A stretch of DNA of 62,806 nucleotides from Caryophanon tenue (GCF_001700315.1 NZ_MASJ01000041.1:1-62806), one strand, 5' to 3'. Positions 47,379 through 56,839 are shown, counted from the first letter of the stretch. A program made the numbers and translations. Notes: generated by a model from the sequence alone, not told the origin.

Positions 47379-48206
47379 ATGACGTTACAACAGCAAATTA
47401 TTGAAGAGTTAGGTGTGAAACCGACAATTGATGTCGCTGAGGAAATTCGGACGACAATTGATTTTTTAAAGGATTATGCTAAAAAGCATCCATTTGTAAA
47501 AAGCTTTGTGCTAGGTATTTCTGGTGGACAAGATTCAACGCTTGCGGGGAAACTTGCACAATTGGCAATTGATGAATTAAACGAAGAAGCAGGCACACGA
47601 GCATATAGTTTTTATGCGGTACGTTTACCATATGGTGTTCAAGCAGATGAACAGGACTGCCAAGATGCGTTGGATTATATTCAGCCGACAAAAACCTTTA
47701 CGGTGAATATTAAGCCAGCAGTAGATGCTTCAGTCGCTGCATTAACAGAAGCGGGTATTACGCTAAGTGACTTTGCAAAAGGCAATGAAAAAGCGCGTGA
47801 ACGTATGAAGGTTCAGTATTCGATTGCGGCAATGAATGGCGGAGTGGTATTAGGCACAGACCATGCAGCAGAAGCGATTACTGGTTTTTATACGAAATTT
47901 GGCGATGGTGGTGCAGATTTAGTACCGTTATTCCGTTTAAATAAACGCCAAGGTAAGCAGTTGCTAAAAGCGCTTGATTGTCCAGAGCATTTATATTTAA
48001 AAGTGCCAACTGCGGATTTAGAAGAGAATCGCCCGTCATTACCAGACGAAGCAGCACTTGGTATTACGTATGAGCAAATTGACGATTATTTAGAAGGTAA
48101 AGATATTCCAGAAGAAGCGCGTAAAGTGCTAGAAGGTCATTATTTACGTTCACAGCATAAACGTCATTTACCAATTACCGTATTTGATACATTTTGGAAA
48201 GCATAA
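47379..48206 (+). CDS. nadE: ammonia-dependent NAD synthetase
   Basis: NadE amidates nicotinate adenine dinucleotide to NAD with ATP and ammonia. The 275-residue protein has the ATP-pyrophosphatase loop [17 protein letters not shown] near residue 46, [49 protein letters not shown] and the C-terminal [17 protein letters not shown]. There is no nitrilase-type glutaminase domain, so it uses free ammonia. AAAGGTGG precedes the ATG. It is second in the pncB-nadE operon. Confidence 0.97.
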   Translation: MTLQQQIIEELGVKPTIDVAEEIRTTIDFLKDYAKKHPFVKSFVLGISGGQDSTLAGKLAQLAIDELNEEAGTRAYSFYAVRLPYGVQADEQDCQDALDYIQPTKTFTVNIKPAVDASVAALTEAGITLSDFAKGNEKARERMKVQYSIAAMNGGVVLGTDHAAEAITGFYTKFGDGGADLVPLFRLNKRQGKQLLKALDCPEHLYLKVPTADLEENRPSLPDEAALGITYEQIDDYLEGKDIPEEARKVLEGHYLRSQHKRHLPITVFDTFWKA

Positions 48207-48221
48207 AATAGATTGAATCAT

Positions 48222-48258
48222 AATCCTTCAGCAGCTTGTCGTTGCTGAAGGATTTTTC
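48222..48258 (+). terminator. terminator of pncB-nadE with the recurring stem
   Basis: AATCCTTCAGCA / TGCTGAAGGATT with a 9-nt loop and T5. It is the fifth relative of the ATCCTTCAGCA hairpin. Confidence 0.9.
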
Positions 48259-48423
48259 ATCTACGTTAGCTTATGCGTCATCTAGTACTAAACATGTTTC
48301 TTTTTATCCGCTCCATCGACATGTGCTATTAAAAATAGTGCAATAACTCGTACTAATTACCTTAAAGAAAATATTAACACTACCGATATAGTGAATATAT
48401 ACATCGAAAGGAGGTAACGATGA

Positions 48424-48747
48424 ATGCGTACATCATCGGTTGGACCAGCACGTGATACAACATTTCGCGGGCAAAATAAGAAAAGCGTAACGACTGTTGA
48501 AGGAGCATTTCAAGAAAGTAGTGGCTTTTTACAGCAGCAAAACGAGCGCCAGGCAAAGAAGCAGAAGAACACAAAGCAGAAGCGACAAGCACCAACACGT
48601 ACCGCGAAGAAGCAAAATGTGTTGCCGAATATTCATACAGACCCGAACGCGGCAATTTTACAATCACATATGCACCATGTCTCGGCAAAGCTACAATCGC
48701 TTAGCAATCAACGACGTGCGCTTCATGGTTACCAAACATCGATTTAA
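48424..48747 (+). CDS. small basic hypothetical protein
   Basis: This 107-residue protein is very rich in Lys, Arg, Gln and Asn (QQQNERQAKKQKNTKQKRQA), with no hydrophobic segment and a likely disordered middle, then a short helical end (ILQSHMHHVSAKLQSLSNQR). The composition suggests nucleic-acid or polyanion binding, but no family is recognised. The start at 48424 lies eight bases after AAAGGAGGT. An overlapping ATG at 48420 opens only a short frame. It has its own terminator. Confidence 0.65.
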   Translation: MRTSSVGPARDTTFRGQNKKSVTTVEGAFQESSGFLQQQNERQAKKQKNTKQKRQAPTRTAKKQNVLPNIHTDPNAAILQSHMHHVSAKLQSLSNQRRALHGYQTSI

Positions 48748-48755
48748 GAACGGGT

Positions 48756-48788
48756 ACAGCATTTCACATTGTGAAGTGCTGTTTTTTT
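48756..48788 (+). terminator. terminator
   Basis: ACAGCATTTCAC / GTGAAGTGCTGT (one T-G pair) with T7. Confidence 0.88.
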
Positions 48789-48864
48789 GTCGTGGATTCG
48801 TTGTATTCAAATGCCCTTTTCGCTATGCTTAATTTAGCAGTGTTAAAGAGAGAAGGTGTCAGAG

Positions 48865-49815
48865 ATGATGAATGAACAAGTAGCAATTATTTTGCAAAAC
48901 ATCGAAAAAGTAATGATTGGTAAACGTGAGGTGGCAGAATTAAGTGTTGTCGCATTACTCGCAGGTGGACATGTATTGTTAGAAGACGTTCCAGGTGTAG
49001 GGAAGACGATGATGGTACGTGCCCTCGCAAAATCGGTTGGTGCGGATTTTAAACGTATTCAGTTCACACCAGATTTATTACCATCCGATGTCGTCGGCGT
49101 TTCTATCTATAACCCAAAAACATTACAGTTTGAATTTCGACAAGGACCGATTGTCAGTCATATTGTGTTAGCTGATGAAATTAACCGAACATCTCCAAAA
49201 ACACAGTCGGCTTTATTAGAGGCAATGGAAGAAGGTTCGGTGACTGTAGACGGTGAAACGATTGTGATTCCAAAACCATTCTTTGTAATGGCAACGCAAA
49301 ATCCAATTGAGTATGAAGGCACGTACCCATTACCAGAAGCGCAGCTAGACCGATTTTTATTGAAAATTAGTATGGGCTATCCAACGTTTGATGAGGAAAT
49401 TGAAATTTTACGACGAGCGGAACATGCTTCACCAATTGACACACTTCAACCGGTCATTACAGTGGCGCAATTATACGAGTTGCAGCGAGCGGTAAAAGCT
49501 GTACATATAGAAGAAAACGTAAAAACGTATATTGTGGAATTAGCGAGACAAACGCGTCAAGACCAGTATGTATATTTAGGTGTGAGTCCACGTGCATCGA
49601 TTGCGTTAATGCGTGCTGCTCAAGCGTACGCGTTTATGAAAGGACGTTCATATGTCATTCCAGATGATGTGCAATATTTAATGCCATCCGTATTTAGCCA
49701 CCGCATTATTTTGAAGCCCGAAGCAAGGTATGAACAAATTGAACAGCAAGAAGTTGTACGCCGCGTACTTGCACGCGTAGCCGTACCGACACAAAAGGCT
49801 GCACAGTATGAGTAG
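48865..49815 (+). CDS. MoxR family AAA+ ATPase
   Basis: This 316-residue AAA+ protein has Walker A LLEDVPGVGKTMMVRALA, the MoxR-typical FKRIQFTPDLLPSDVVGVSIYN, Walker B VLADEINRTSPKTQSALLEAMEE, sensor 1 ATQNPIEYEGTYPLPEAQLDRF, and a C-terminal lid. MoxR ATPases act as chaperones, commonly encoded with a DUF58 protein and a transglutaminase-like membrane protein, as here. ATG 48865 follows AGAAGGTG. It overlaps the next gene by eight bases. The order matches yeaC-yeaD-yebA of B. subtilis. Confidence 0.93.
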   Translation: MMNEQVAIILQNIEKVMIGKREVAELSVVALLAGGHVLLEDVPGVGKTMMVRALAKSVGADFKRIQFTPDLLPSDVVGVSIYNPKTLQFEFRQGPIVSHIVLADEINRTSPKTQSALLEAMEEGSVTVDGETIVIPKPFFVMATQNPIEYEGTYPLPEAQLDRFLLKISMGYPTFDEEIEILRRAEHASPIDTLQPVITVAQLYELQRAVKAVHIEENVKTYIVELARQTRQDQYVYLGVSPRASIALMRAAQAYAFMKGRSYVIPDDVQYLMPSVFSHRIILKPEARYEQIEQQEVVRRVLARVAVPTQKAAQYE

Positions 49816-50968
49816 TGTAAGCAACGCGTCACGTAAAAAATATTTATTAGCGGTGCTATTGTTTTATGTCGTGTCGTTTTGTTTTGCGATGTTCCAAGGT
49901 GGCTTTGTTAGCTGGTTTATCTTTTTTGTGATGACACCGTTTGTTTTATATGCGTATTTATTGGCGGTTGTGCCATTGACGTTTCAGCAGGTGACGCGTA
50001 CGTGGTCACCGTCAAAAATTGAAGCGGGGGATGATATGACGATCACGGTAACATTTGAGCGCAAAAACCGTTTCCCGCTCCTTTTTATGCTTGTAGAAGA
50101 TGACATTGTGCACGCAAAAAACGCCTTGCCACGCCGTACATTATTTGTGGGTGGCTTTAAAAAATATTTCACGTGGGAAATGCCTGTAAAGGAGCTTGCG
50201 CGCGGAGAATATCCATTTCAAACGTTTACGGTAACGTGCTACGACTTCTTTGGATGGATTGCCCGTACAGTTACGGTACAAGTGCCACAGCAATGTCTTG
50301 TCTATCCAAAGGTTGAACAAATTCGTCATGCGACGTTACAGGCACAGTTTGAACGCGGAACAAAGGCGTCACCATATGCGCTCGTAAAGGACACATCAAT
50401 GGTAACAAGTGTGCGTAACTATCAGCCAGGAGATCGCATGTCATGGATACATTGGAAGTCATTTGCGAAAACAGAGCAATTACGCACAAAATCATTTGAA
50501 GATAGTCAGTCACAAGATTTATTTATTACGATGGACTTACAAGCAGGTGAGTATTTTGAGCAGTCTGTGTCATTAACAGCATCGCTACTTCAAACATTTG
50601 TGAAGCATCAAAGCGATGTCATGTTTATGACGATTGGGGCACAACGCCGACTATTTCCATTATTACAAAGTAGTACACAAGTAGAGGATGTTATGCGTTA
50701 TTTAGCGATTGTACAGCCAGAAACGATGAGTAGCGCATATCGTCAGTTGTCGCATGAGTCGGTTGTACAGCAAGTGCATGCGCTTGTTTATATTACGACG
50801 GTGTTTGATGAACAAATGCTACAGTTTTTCAAATTGCTCAATAAACAAGTGACGTGCGTTGTCATACAGCGAGAGCCGCAGCAAACAAAGGTGTTGCAAC
50901 AAATCCGCGTCGTATATGTGCAACCGACAAATTTTGAACGTGTGTTAATGGAGGTGGCGAAGCGATGA
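49808..50968 (+). CDS. DUF58 domain protein
   Basis: This 386-residue protein has two N-terminal membrane helices (about residues 12-56), a beta-rich middle, and the DUF58 core RNYQPGDRMSWIHWKSFAKTEQLRTKSFE followed by a VWA-like fold (LFITMDLQAG). DUF58 proteins are assumed partners of MoxR ATPases, and their biochemical role is not settled. It overlaps both neighbours (eight bases upstream, four downstream), which implies coupled translation of the three genes. Confidence 0.9.
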   Translation: MSSVSNASRKKYLLAVLLFYVVSFCFAMFQGGFVSWFIFFVMTPFVLYAYLLAVVPLTFQQVTRTWSPSKIEAGDDMTITVTFERKNRFPLLFMLVEDDIVHAKNALPRRTLFVGGFKKYFTWEMPVKELARGEYPFQTFTVTCYDFFGWIARTVTVQVPQQCLVYPKVEQIRHATLQAQFERGTKASPYALVKDTSMVTSVRNYQPGDRMSWIHWKSFAKTEQLRTKSFEDSQSQDLFITMDLQAGEYFEQSVSLTASLLQTFVKHQSDVMFMTIGAQRRLFPLLQSSTQVEDVMRYLAIVQPETMSSAYRQLSHESVVQQVHALVYITTVFDEQMLQFFKLLNKQVTCVVIQREPQQTKVLQQIRVVYVQPTNFERVLMEVAKR

Positions 50969-53124
50969 TGCAACCGTTAAAACGGTGGGAATTACTGGTG
51001 TATTACATGCTTGTATTCCTCATCTTGTATGAATGGCTTGTGCCGATTTTACAATTAACGAACACAGGGCGCATACAGTATTTTATGCTGTTTATTTTAG
51101 TCGCGATGTTCTGTACATTAATGCGTTTCCCGAGCTGGTTAACGGTCAGCATTAAAGTACTCTACATCGGGTGGTTTATTACGTTAACACATGGCGGCGT
51201 TCATTTATTAACGAAGGATGGCCTTACTTTTTTAGTGTCAGAAGTTGTGTTTAATGTGGGTCGACTTGTCTCACTCGATATTGTCAATGTCACGAATTCT
51301 TTACGTACATTTTTATTTTTCATGTTAATTTGGATGTTAATGTATTTAATTCATTATTGGTTAACGGTGCGTTATTCATTATTTTATTTTATCGTTATGA
51401 CCATTTTCTTTATTGCCACACTAGATACATTTAGTCCGTATGACGGTACGTGGGCAATTGTAAAAGTGTTAATGTACGGCTTAATTTTAACGGGCATTCT
51501 CTTTGCGAAACGTTTACTGTCGTACATACCAGAAGTCATGTCAGCGCCGAAGAAAATAATCTTTGTGCTACCGATGATTGTCTGTGTTATTGGGATGGGC
51601 GCTGTTGCGTACGCATTGCCGAAAAATGCACCGATATGGCCAGACCCGGTACCATTTATTAAAACTGTCACAAATGGTGGGTCAGGTGTATCGAAAGTGG
51701 GCTATGATGAAGATGATCGTCAGCTAGGTGGCGCGTTTGAAGCAGATGATACGCTCGTGTTTACAGCGCAGTCGCAAGGAAAGCGCTACTGGCGAATTGA
51801 TGAACGCGATACGTATACTTCAAAAGGTTGGGAAAATTCGTTTGACACGGGGACGATTGAGTATGTCCCGCCAAAATCCAATTTACGTGGAAGCGCACAG
51901 CCGATAGAGGACGTCGATATTGTATCGATTACGATGTCGACGGAAGACCCGTATATTCTGTCGCCATATGGCAACTTTTTATATGAATATCCGTGGAACT
52001 ATATGGTGGAAGAGCGAGTTGAATCAGGTTATCGTTATTCATCATTTATTGAACCGGAGGCAAAAGCGGCGATTCCAAATTATCGCATTCACGTTGTCGA
52101 CGAAGCGTATAGCTTACAACAGCTACGTGACACAGATATGTCGAAGTACGAAAATTTAGATGCGTCGTTTGACCGTTATTTACAGCTGCCAGAGAATTTA
52201 CCGCAGCGTGTGCGTGATTTGGCAGTCGACATTACCGAAAGTGTACCAACTGCCTATCAAAAAGCACGAGCGATTGAAAATTATTTTGCGTTAAATGGTT
52301 ATCGTTACAGCACGTCAGAAGCGGCAATTCCAGGTGAGGAAGATGACTATGTGGACCAGTTTTTATTTGAAACGAAGGTCGGTTATTGTGATAACTTCTC
52401 GACATCAATGGTTGTGCTACTGCGTTCACTCGATATTCCTGCGCGTTGGGTAAAAGGGTTTGTCACAGGTGATGCGATTGATGAGTCAACGTATGCGATT
52501 ACGAATAATGAAGCCCATTCATGGGTCGAGGTCTATTTAGTCGGAACGGGCTGGGTGCCGTTTGAGCCGACAATTGGCTTTAATGGAGATTTAGACATTG
52601 AGTTTGACTTAGATACAGAGGAGCAATTATTAGAAGAGCAAGCGTTGGAAGAACCATCAACACCGGAAGCGCCGACGCCACAACAGCCAAATGATACTGA
52701 AACAGCAACGCAAAGTGTCGATATTGGCAAATGGCTTGCGAATATGTGGCAAAAAGTGCAATGGTTTGTGTATATCATGCTAATTCTCATTGTTATTATC
52801 GTGATTATACTGTATCGTCGTAGACAGCGCTGGTTGCCAAATTATTATATTAAACAAGCGAATAAAGAAGCATTAACATGGCAAACATTTGATAAGCAGT
52901 ACCAACAACTCATCAAACAGCTGAAATATAAAGGACTTGTACGACAGCCGGATGAGACGTTAGCGGCGTTTGCCAAACGTGTGGATATGTCGCTTGAAAC
53001 GACAGAGATGGCAACGTTAATAGCAGCTTATGAGCAATATATTTATAGTGACCAGTTGCCGGAAGTTGACTTTCACTATTTAAAAGAATGTTGGGAATAT
53101 TTAATCAATCGCACAAGCGGTTGA
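50965..53124 (+). CDS. membrane transglutaminase-like protein (TgpA type)
   Basis: This 719-residue protein has six or so membrane helices in the first 230 residues, then a large extracellular part with a transglutaminase-like core: Cys in KVGYCDNFSTSMVVLLRSLDIPAR (about residue 475), His in NNEAHSWVEVYL, and Asp replaced by a Glu region (VPFEPT). An acidic, Pro-rich linker, a further membrane helix near residue 600 and a DUF4129-like C-terminus follow. Cys and His are kept, so protease or transglutaminase activity is plausible. It is third in the MoxR-DUF58 operon and precedes guaA, as yebA does in B. subtilis. Confidence 0.9.
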   Translation: MMQPLKRWELLVYYMLVFLILYEWLVPILQLTNTGRIQYFMLFILVAMFCTLMRFPSWLTVSIKVLYIGWFITLTHGGVHLLTKDGLTFLVSEVVFNVGRLVSLDIVNVTNSLRTFLFFMLIWMLMYLIHYWLTVRYSLFYFIVMTIFFIATLDTFSPYDGTWAIVKVLMYGLILTGILFAKRLLSYIPEVMSAPKKIIFVLPMIVCVIGMGAVAYALPKNAPIWPDPVPFIKTVTNGGSGVSKVGYDEDDRQLGGAFEADDTLVFTAQSQGKRYWRIDERDTYTSKGWENSFDTGTIEYVPPKSNLRGSAQPIEDVDIVSITMSTEDPYILSPYGNFLYEYPWNYMVEERVESGYRYSSFIEPEAKAAIPNYRIHVVDEAYSLQQLRDTDMSKYENLDASFDRYLQLPENLPQRVRDLAVDITESVPTAYQKARAIENYFALNGYRYSTSEAAIPGEEDDYVDQFLFETKVGYCDNFSTSMVVLLRSLDIPARWVKGFVTGDAIDESTYAITNNEAHSWVEVYLVGTGWVPFEPTIGFNGDLDIEFDLDTEEQLLEEQALEEPSTPEAPTPQQPNDTETATQSVDIGKWLANMWQKVQWFVYIMLILIVIIVIILYRRRQRWLPNYYIKQANKEALTWQTFDKQYQQLIKQLKYKGLVRQPDETLAAFAKRVDMSLETTEMATLIAAYEQYIYSDQLPEVDFHYLKECWEYLINRTSG

Positions 53125-53173
53125 TTTTATGTCACACAAAGAGTAAAATTTAAAAAAATAAAATAGCATGTGC

Positions 53174-53243
53174 CTTCATATAAGCCCGATAATACGGTTC
53201 GGGTGTTTCTACTAAGTTACCTTAAACAACTTATCTATGATGG
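53174..53243 (+). promoter_or_regulatory. guanine-type purine riboswitch upstream of guaA1
   Basis: Purine aptamer parts in order are TCATATAA (P1), CCCGATAATACGGTTCGGG (P2 with loop), GTTTCTAC (J2/3), TAAGTT-ACCTTAAAC-AACTTA (P3), then TCTATGA closing P1. The base that pairs with the ligand in J3/1 is C, which indicates guanine or hypoxanthine rather than adenine. It should reduce expression of the gua genes when guanine is plentiful. Confidence 0.9.
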
Positions 53244-53302
53244 CAGATAAACTGAACGCTTTTTTAGGTGTCGTTTATCTGTTGATATAATTTGTGAGGA
53301 GG

Positions 53303-53349
53303 ACGCGTAGAAAAACTTAGGTTAAATAGTTTTTCTATGCGTTCTTTTT
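53303..53349 (+). terminator. terminator of the first purine riboswitch
   Basis: ACGCGTAGAAAAAC / GTTTTTCTATGCGT followed by TCTTTTT. It lies between the aptamer and guaA1. A further stem, CAGATAAAC / GTTTATCTG (53244-53283), could be the alternative structure. Confidence 0.8.
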
Positions 53350-53437
53350 GCTTTCTAGGTGCGCTATACAACTTATTTTTGAAGAGTAAAGCCGCAGTGT
53401 TCGCGCAACAAAAATTTTTATTGGAGGTTGTACCAGT

Positions 53438-54742
53438 TTGAAACAAGATAATATTTTAGTATTAGATTTAGGTAGCAGTGAAAATACAACGATTGCTCGT
53501 TGGATTCGTGATTTAGGTGTATACAGTGAAATTCACCCGCATGATATCACTGCTCAACAAATCAAAGATTTACAAACAGTAAAAGGGATTATTTTAAATG
53601 GCGGGAAAAATAATATCGTTGATGGCGAAGCAATTGACGTATTAGATGAAATCTATAGCTTAGGTTTACCTGTTATTAGTGTAGAACACCCTTCTACGAA
53701 AGCATCTAAAACGTTAGCTCAATGGCCAAATGAAGAAGAAGCAAAAGCTTTCTTAAAAGAATTTGTTTTTGACACATGCCAAGCAGAAGCAAACTGGAAT
53801 ATGAAAAACTTCATCGAAGATCAAGTAGCTTTACTACGCCAACAAATCGGCGACAAAAAAGTACTTTTAGCGCTTTCAGGTGGCGTCGACTCTTCAGTTG
53901 TTGCAGCACTACTTATTAAAGCAATTGGTAAGCAATTAGTTTGTGTACACGTAAACCACGGGTTAATGCGTAAAAATGAGTCTGAGGGCGTTATTCAAAT
54001 GTTCGAAAAAGACTTAGAAGAAAACCTTGTTTATGTAGACGCAAGCGAGCGTTTCTTAGGAAAGCTTAAAGGCATTGCAGAGCCAGAAGAAAAACGAAAA
54101 ATTATCGGGAACGAATTCATCCGTGTGTTTGAAGAAGAAGCACGTAAATTAGATGGCATTGATTTCTTAGCACAAGGAACAATCTATCCAGACATCGTAG
54201 AATCAGGTACGAAAACGCATAAGGTTGTAAAATCTCACCATAACGTAGGTGGTTTACCAGAAGACCTTCAATTTGAATTAGTGGAGCCTTTATTCCAACT
54301 ATTCAAAGACGAAGTACGCGCATGTGGCGTAGAGTTAGGCTTACCACATGACATGGTATACCGTCAGCCATTCCCAGGCCCAGGCTTAGGGGTACGTGTA
54401 TTAGGTGAAATTGAGCCGGAGCGTCTTGAAGCTGTACGTGAATCAGATGCCATTTTACGTGAAGAGTTTGCACTTGCAGGATTAGATAAGAAAGTATGGC
54501 AGTACTTCACTGTTGTACCAAACTTCAAATCTGTAGGTGTACGCGACAATGAACGTACGTATGAATACCCTGTAATTATTCGCGCTGTTAACACAATTGA
54601 TGCAATGACAGCAACAATCGAGCCAATCGACTGGCCGATTTTATTAAAAATTACAGATCGTATTATTAACGAAGTAAAACACGTTAACCGCGTGTGCTAC
54701 GACTTATCGCCAAAACCAGGCGGTACAATTGAGTGGGAATAA
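53438..54742 (+). CDS. GMP-synthase-like protein with shortened, catalytically dead glutaminase domain
   Basis: This 434-residue protein has an intact GMP synthase ATP-pyrophosphatase half: [17 protein letters not shown] (SGGVDS at 147-152), [29 protein letters not shown] and the dimer end KPGGTIEWE. The N-terminal amidotransferase domain is only about 120 residues. It follows the fold as far as LGLPVISVEHP, where GuaA has LGICYG, then jumps to the last helix (EEEAKAFLKEFVFDTC). About 82 residues are missing relative to the GuaA encoded next, including the Cys, His and Glu of the triad. Its synthetase half resembles clostridial-type GuaA (VNHGLMRKNESEGV, SDAILREEFALAGLDKK) more than its neighbour does, which suggests transfer. 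Start TTG 53438 follows GGAGG. It should need free ammonia or a partner, or do a different job. Confidence 0.85.
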   Translation: MKQDNILVLDLGSSENTTIARWIRDLGVYSEIHPHDITAQQIKDLQTVKGIILNGGKNNIVDGEAIDVLDEIYSLGLPVISVEHPSTKASKTLAQWPNEEEAKAFLKEFVFDTCQAEANWNMKNFIEDQVALLRQQIGDKKVLLALSGGVDSSVVAALLIKAIGKQLVCVHVNHGLMRKNESEGVIQMFEKDLEENLVYVDASERFLGKLKGIAEPEEKRKIIGNEFIRVFEEEARKLDGIDFLAQGTIYPDIVESGTKTHKVVKSHHNVGGLPEDLQFELVEPLFQLFKDEVRACGVELGLPHDMVYRQPFPGPGLGVRVLGEIEPERLEAVRESDAILREEFALAGLDKKVWQYFTVVPNFKSVGVRDNERTYEYPVIIRAVNTIDAMTATIEPIDWPILLKITDRIINEVKHVNRVCYDLSPKPGGTIEWE

Positions 54743-54909
54743 TTCCCAAGTTGTCAATGTAACTTTGTGAAGTAATGGGGGAGGGGATTCATTTGGACAG
54801 CATTTGCGCAAATTATCACCCTCCTTTTTCAAAAGGGTGTGTCTTATGAGTACTAGACACATCTTTTTTTGGTTCAAAAAATAAAAAAACTTTTGAAGAG
54901 GTGTAAATC
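54743..54909 (+). promoter_or_regulatory. leader between the two guaA genes with terminator
   Basis: This stretch contains a strong ribosome site (GGGGGAGGGGATTCA) before TTG 54794, which opens an 18-codon frame (DSICANYHPPFSKGCVL). It also has a small stem (ACCCTCCTTTTTCAAAAGGGT) and a terminator TGTGTCT / AGACACA plus T7 at 54838-54870. The terminator lies before the guaA ribosome site, so the complete guaA can be controlled separately from guaA1. The ligand or trigger is unknown. Confidence 0.5.
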
Positions 54910-56460
54910 GTGTCAACTCCATTATTAAAAGAGCAAGAAAAAATCGTCGTTTTAGATTTCGGTAGCCAATTTAACCAATTAATTACACGTCGTATTCGTG
55001 AATTCGGTGTATTCTCAGAACTACATCCACATACAATTACAGCAGAAGATATTAAAGAGATGAACGCAGTCGGCATCGTGTTTTCGGGTGGACCTAACTC
55101 TGTATATGATGACAATGCGTTTAAAGTGGACCCAGCTATTTTCGAATTAGGTTTACCGATTTTAGGCATTTGCTACGGTATGCAGTTAATGGCACATACA
55201 CAAGGCGGAAAAGTAGAAAGTGCAGCAACACGTGAATACGGTAAAGCAGAATTAACAGTTGCAACACAAAATAAATTATTCGGGGACTTACCAACAGAAC
55301 AAGTAGTATGGATGAGTCATGGTGACCACGTAACAGAAGTACCAGCTGGTTTTGAAATTATCGCAACAAGCCCAGCTTGTCACATCGCGGCAATGGCAAA
55401 TACAGAACGCCAATTATACGCAGTACAATTCCACCCAGAAGTACGGCACTCTGTATACGGCAACGACCTATTACGTAACTTCGTATTTGACGTATGTGGT
55501 GCAAAAGGCGACTGGTCAATGGCGAACTTCATCGAAATCGAAATCGCTAAAATTCGTGAGCAAGTGGGCGACAAGCAAGTGCTATGTGCCCTTTCAGGCG
55601 GTGTCGATTCATCAGTTGTAGCGGTATTAATCCATAAAGCAATTGGCGACCAATTAACATGTATGTTCGTAGACCACAACTTAAACCGTAAAGGCGAAGT
55701 TGAGCAAGTGATGAAAACTTTCACAGAAGACTTCGATATGAAACTAATTAAAATCGATGCACGTGAACGCTTCATGAACAAGCTAAAAGGTATTTCTGAC
55801 CCAGAGCAAAAACGTAAAATTATCGGTAACGAATTTATTTACGTATTTGACGAGGAATCAGCGAAGCTTGAAAACATGGACTTCCTAGCACAAGGTACGC
55901 TATACACAGACATTATTGAGTCAGGTACAGCAACAGCACAAACAATTAAGTCTCACCACAATGTTGGCGGCTTACCAGAAGACATGAAGTTCGAATTAAT
56001 CGAACCACTAAACACATTATTTAAAGACGAAGTACGCGCACTTGGTTTAGAACTTGGCTTACCAGAAGCGGTTGTATGGCGTCAACCATTCCCAGGCCCA
56101 GGCTTAGGCATTCGTGTGCTTGGCGAAGTAACAGAAGAAAAATTAGAAATCGTACGTGAAGCGGACTATATTTTACGCGAAGAAATCAAAAACGCAGGAC
56201 TAGACCGCGACATTTGGCAATACTTCTGCGTCTTACCAGACATCCGTTCAGTAGGCGTAATGGGCGATGGCCGTACGTACGACTACGCAATCGGTATCCG
56301 CGGTGTAACATCAATCGACGGTATGACTTCCGACTGGGCACGTATTCCTTATGATGTACTCGAAAAAATCTCAGTACGTATCGTAAACGAAGTACAAGGC
56401 GTAAACCGCGTGCTGTATGATATTACGTCTAAGCCACCTGCAACGATTGAGTGGGAGTAA
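54910..56460 (+). CDS. guaA: GMP synthase (glutamine-hydrolysing)
   Basis: GuaA converts XMP to GMP with ATP and glutamine. The 516-residue protein is complete. The amidotransferase domain has [31 protein letters not shown], the nucleophile Cys 88 in [12 protein letters not shown], and His 176/Glu 178 in VQFHPEV. The synthetase domain has SGGVDSS from residue 229, [12 protein letters not shown] and the ending [16 protein letters not shown] precedes the GTG start. It follows the shortened paralogue and occupies the guaA position conserved between the MoxR/DUF58/transglutaminase operon and pbuG in B. subtilis. Confidence 0.97.
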   Translation: MSTPLLKEQEKIVVLDFGSQFNQLITRRIREFGVFSELHPHTITAEDIKEMNAVGIVFSGGPNSVYDDNAFKVDPAIFELGLPILGICYGMQLMAHTQGGKVESAATREYGKAELTVATQNKLFGDLPTEQVVWMSHGDHVTEVPAGFEIIATSPACHIAAMANTERQLYAVQFHPEVRHSVYGNDLLRNFVFDVCGAKGDWSMANFIEIEIAKIREQVGDKQVLCALSGGVDSSVVAVLIHKAIGDQLTCMFVDHNLNRKGEVEQVMKTFTEDFDMKLIKIDARERFMNKLKGISDPEQKRKIIGNEFIYVFDEESAKLENMDFLAQGTLYTDIIESGTATAQTIKSHHNVGGLPEDMKFELIEPLNTLFKDEVRALGLELGLPEAVVWRQPFPGPGLGIRVLGEVTEEKLEIVREADYILREEIKNAGLDRDIWQYFCVLPDIRSVGVMGDGRTYDYAIGIRGVTSIDGMTSDWARIPYDVLEKISVRIVNEVQGVNRVLYDITSKPPATIEWE

Positions 56461-56575
56461 ACAAAATCTAAACTTCGAGAAGCGAAAGCCCCGCAGAAGT
56501 TTCTTGCGGCAGCAAGGATTTTGTTTGCGACGAGCATGCGAAGCAGCGCAGGAGCAGAAATTAAATTGAACGAAG
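56461..56575. other. GC-richer spacer after guaA
   Basis: This segment is richer in G and C than its surroundings (GAAGCGAAAGCCCCGCAG, then GCGACGAGCATGCGAAGCAG). It has no frame of interest and may be a repeat remnant, since nothing else explains the composition. No second copy was found in the window. Confidence 0.3.
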
Positions 56576-56624
56576 AAAAACTTAGTAGAGCCTTATTTAA
56601 TAAGGTTTCTACTAAGTTTTTTAT
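56576..56624 (+). terminator. strong terminator after guaA
   Basis: AAACTTAGTAGA / TCTACTAAGTTT with an inner CTTAT/ATAAG stem and TTTTTT. Confidence 0.92.
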
Positions 56625-56839
56625 TTCATATCATTACAGAAAGCTATTCGATCGGAAAGAAAGCGAAATATAGGCATAGAGATAGGAGTAGTCATAGAGT
56701 AACGTCTAAATCCACCACTCCACTTTGATATTTCTACCCGAACATAGTACACTAAGAAAGCAAAAAAATGTACAGCACCAAAATGCGTATATTATAGTAA
56801 TGACATAGATATGTGGAACGAGCAAAAGAAGGTGAAAAT

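Noticed and set aside
50168-50184. Second CACGTG palindrome (ATTTCACGTGGGAAAT) considered as another parS or a Noc site
   Set aside because: Only about 12 of 16 parS positions match, it is too long for the Noc site, and it lies inside the DUF58 coding region.
53205-56618. Identical 14-mer GTTTCTACTAAGTT in the first purine riboswitch and in the terminator after guaA
   Set aside because: In a window this long and AT-rich, shared 14-mers are expected by chance, and each copy is explained by its own structure.
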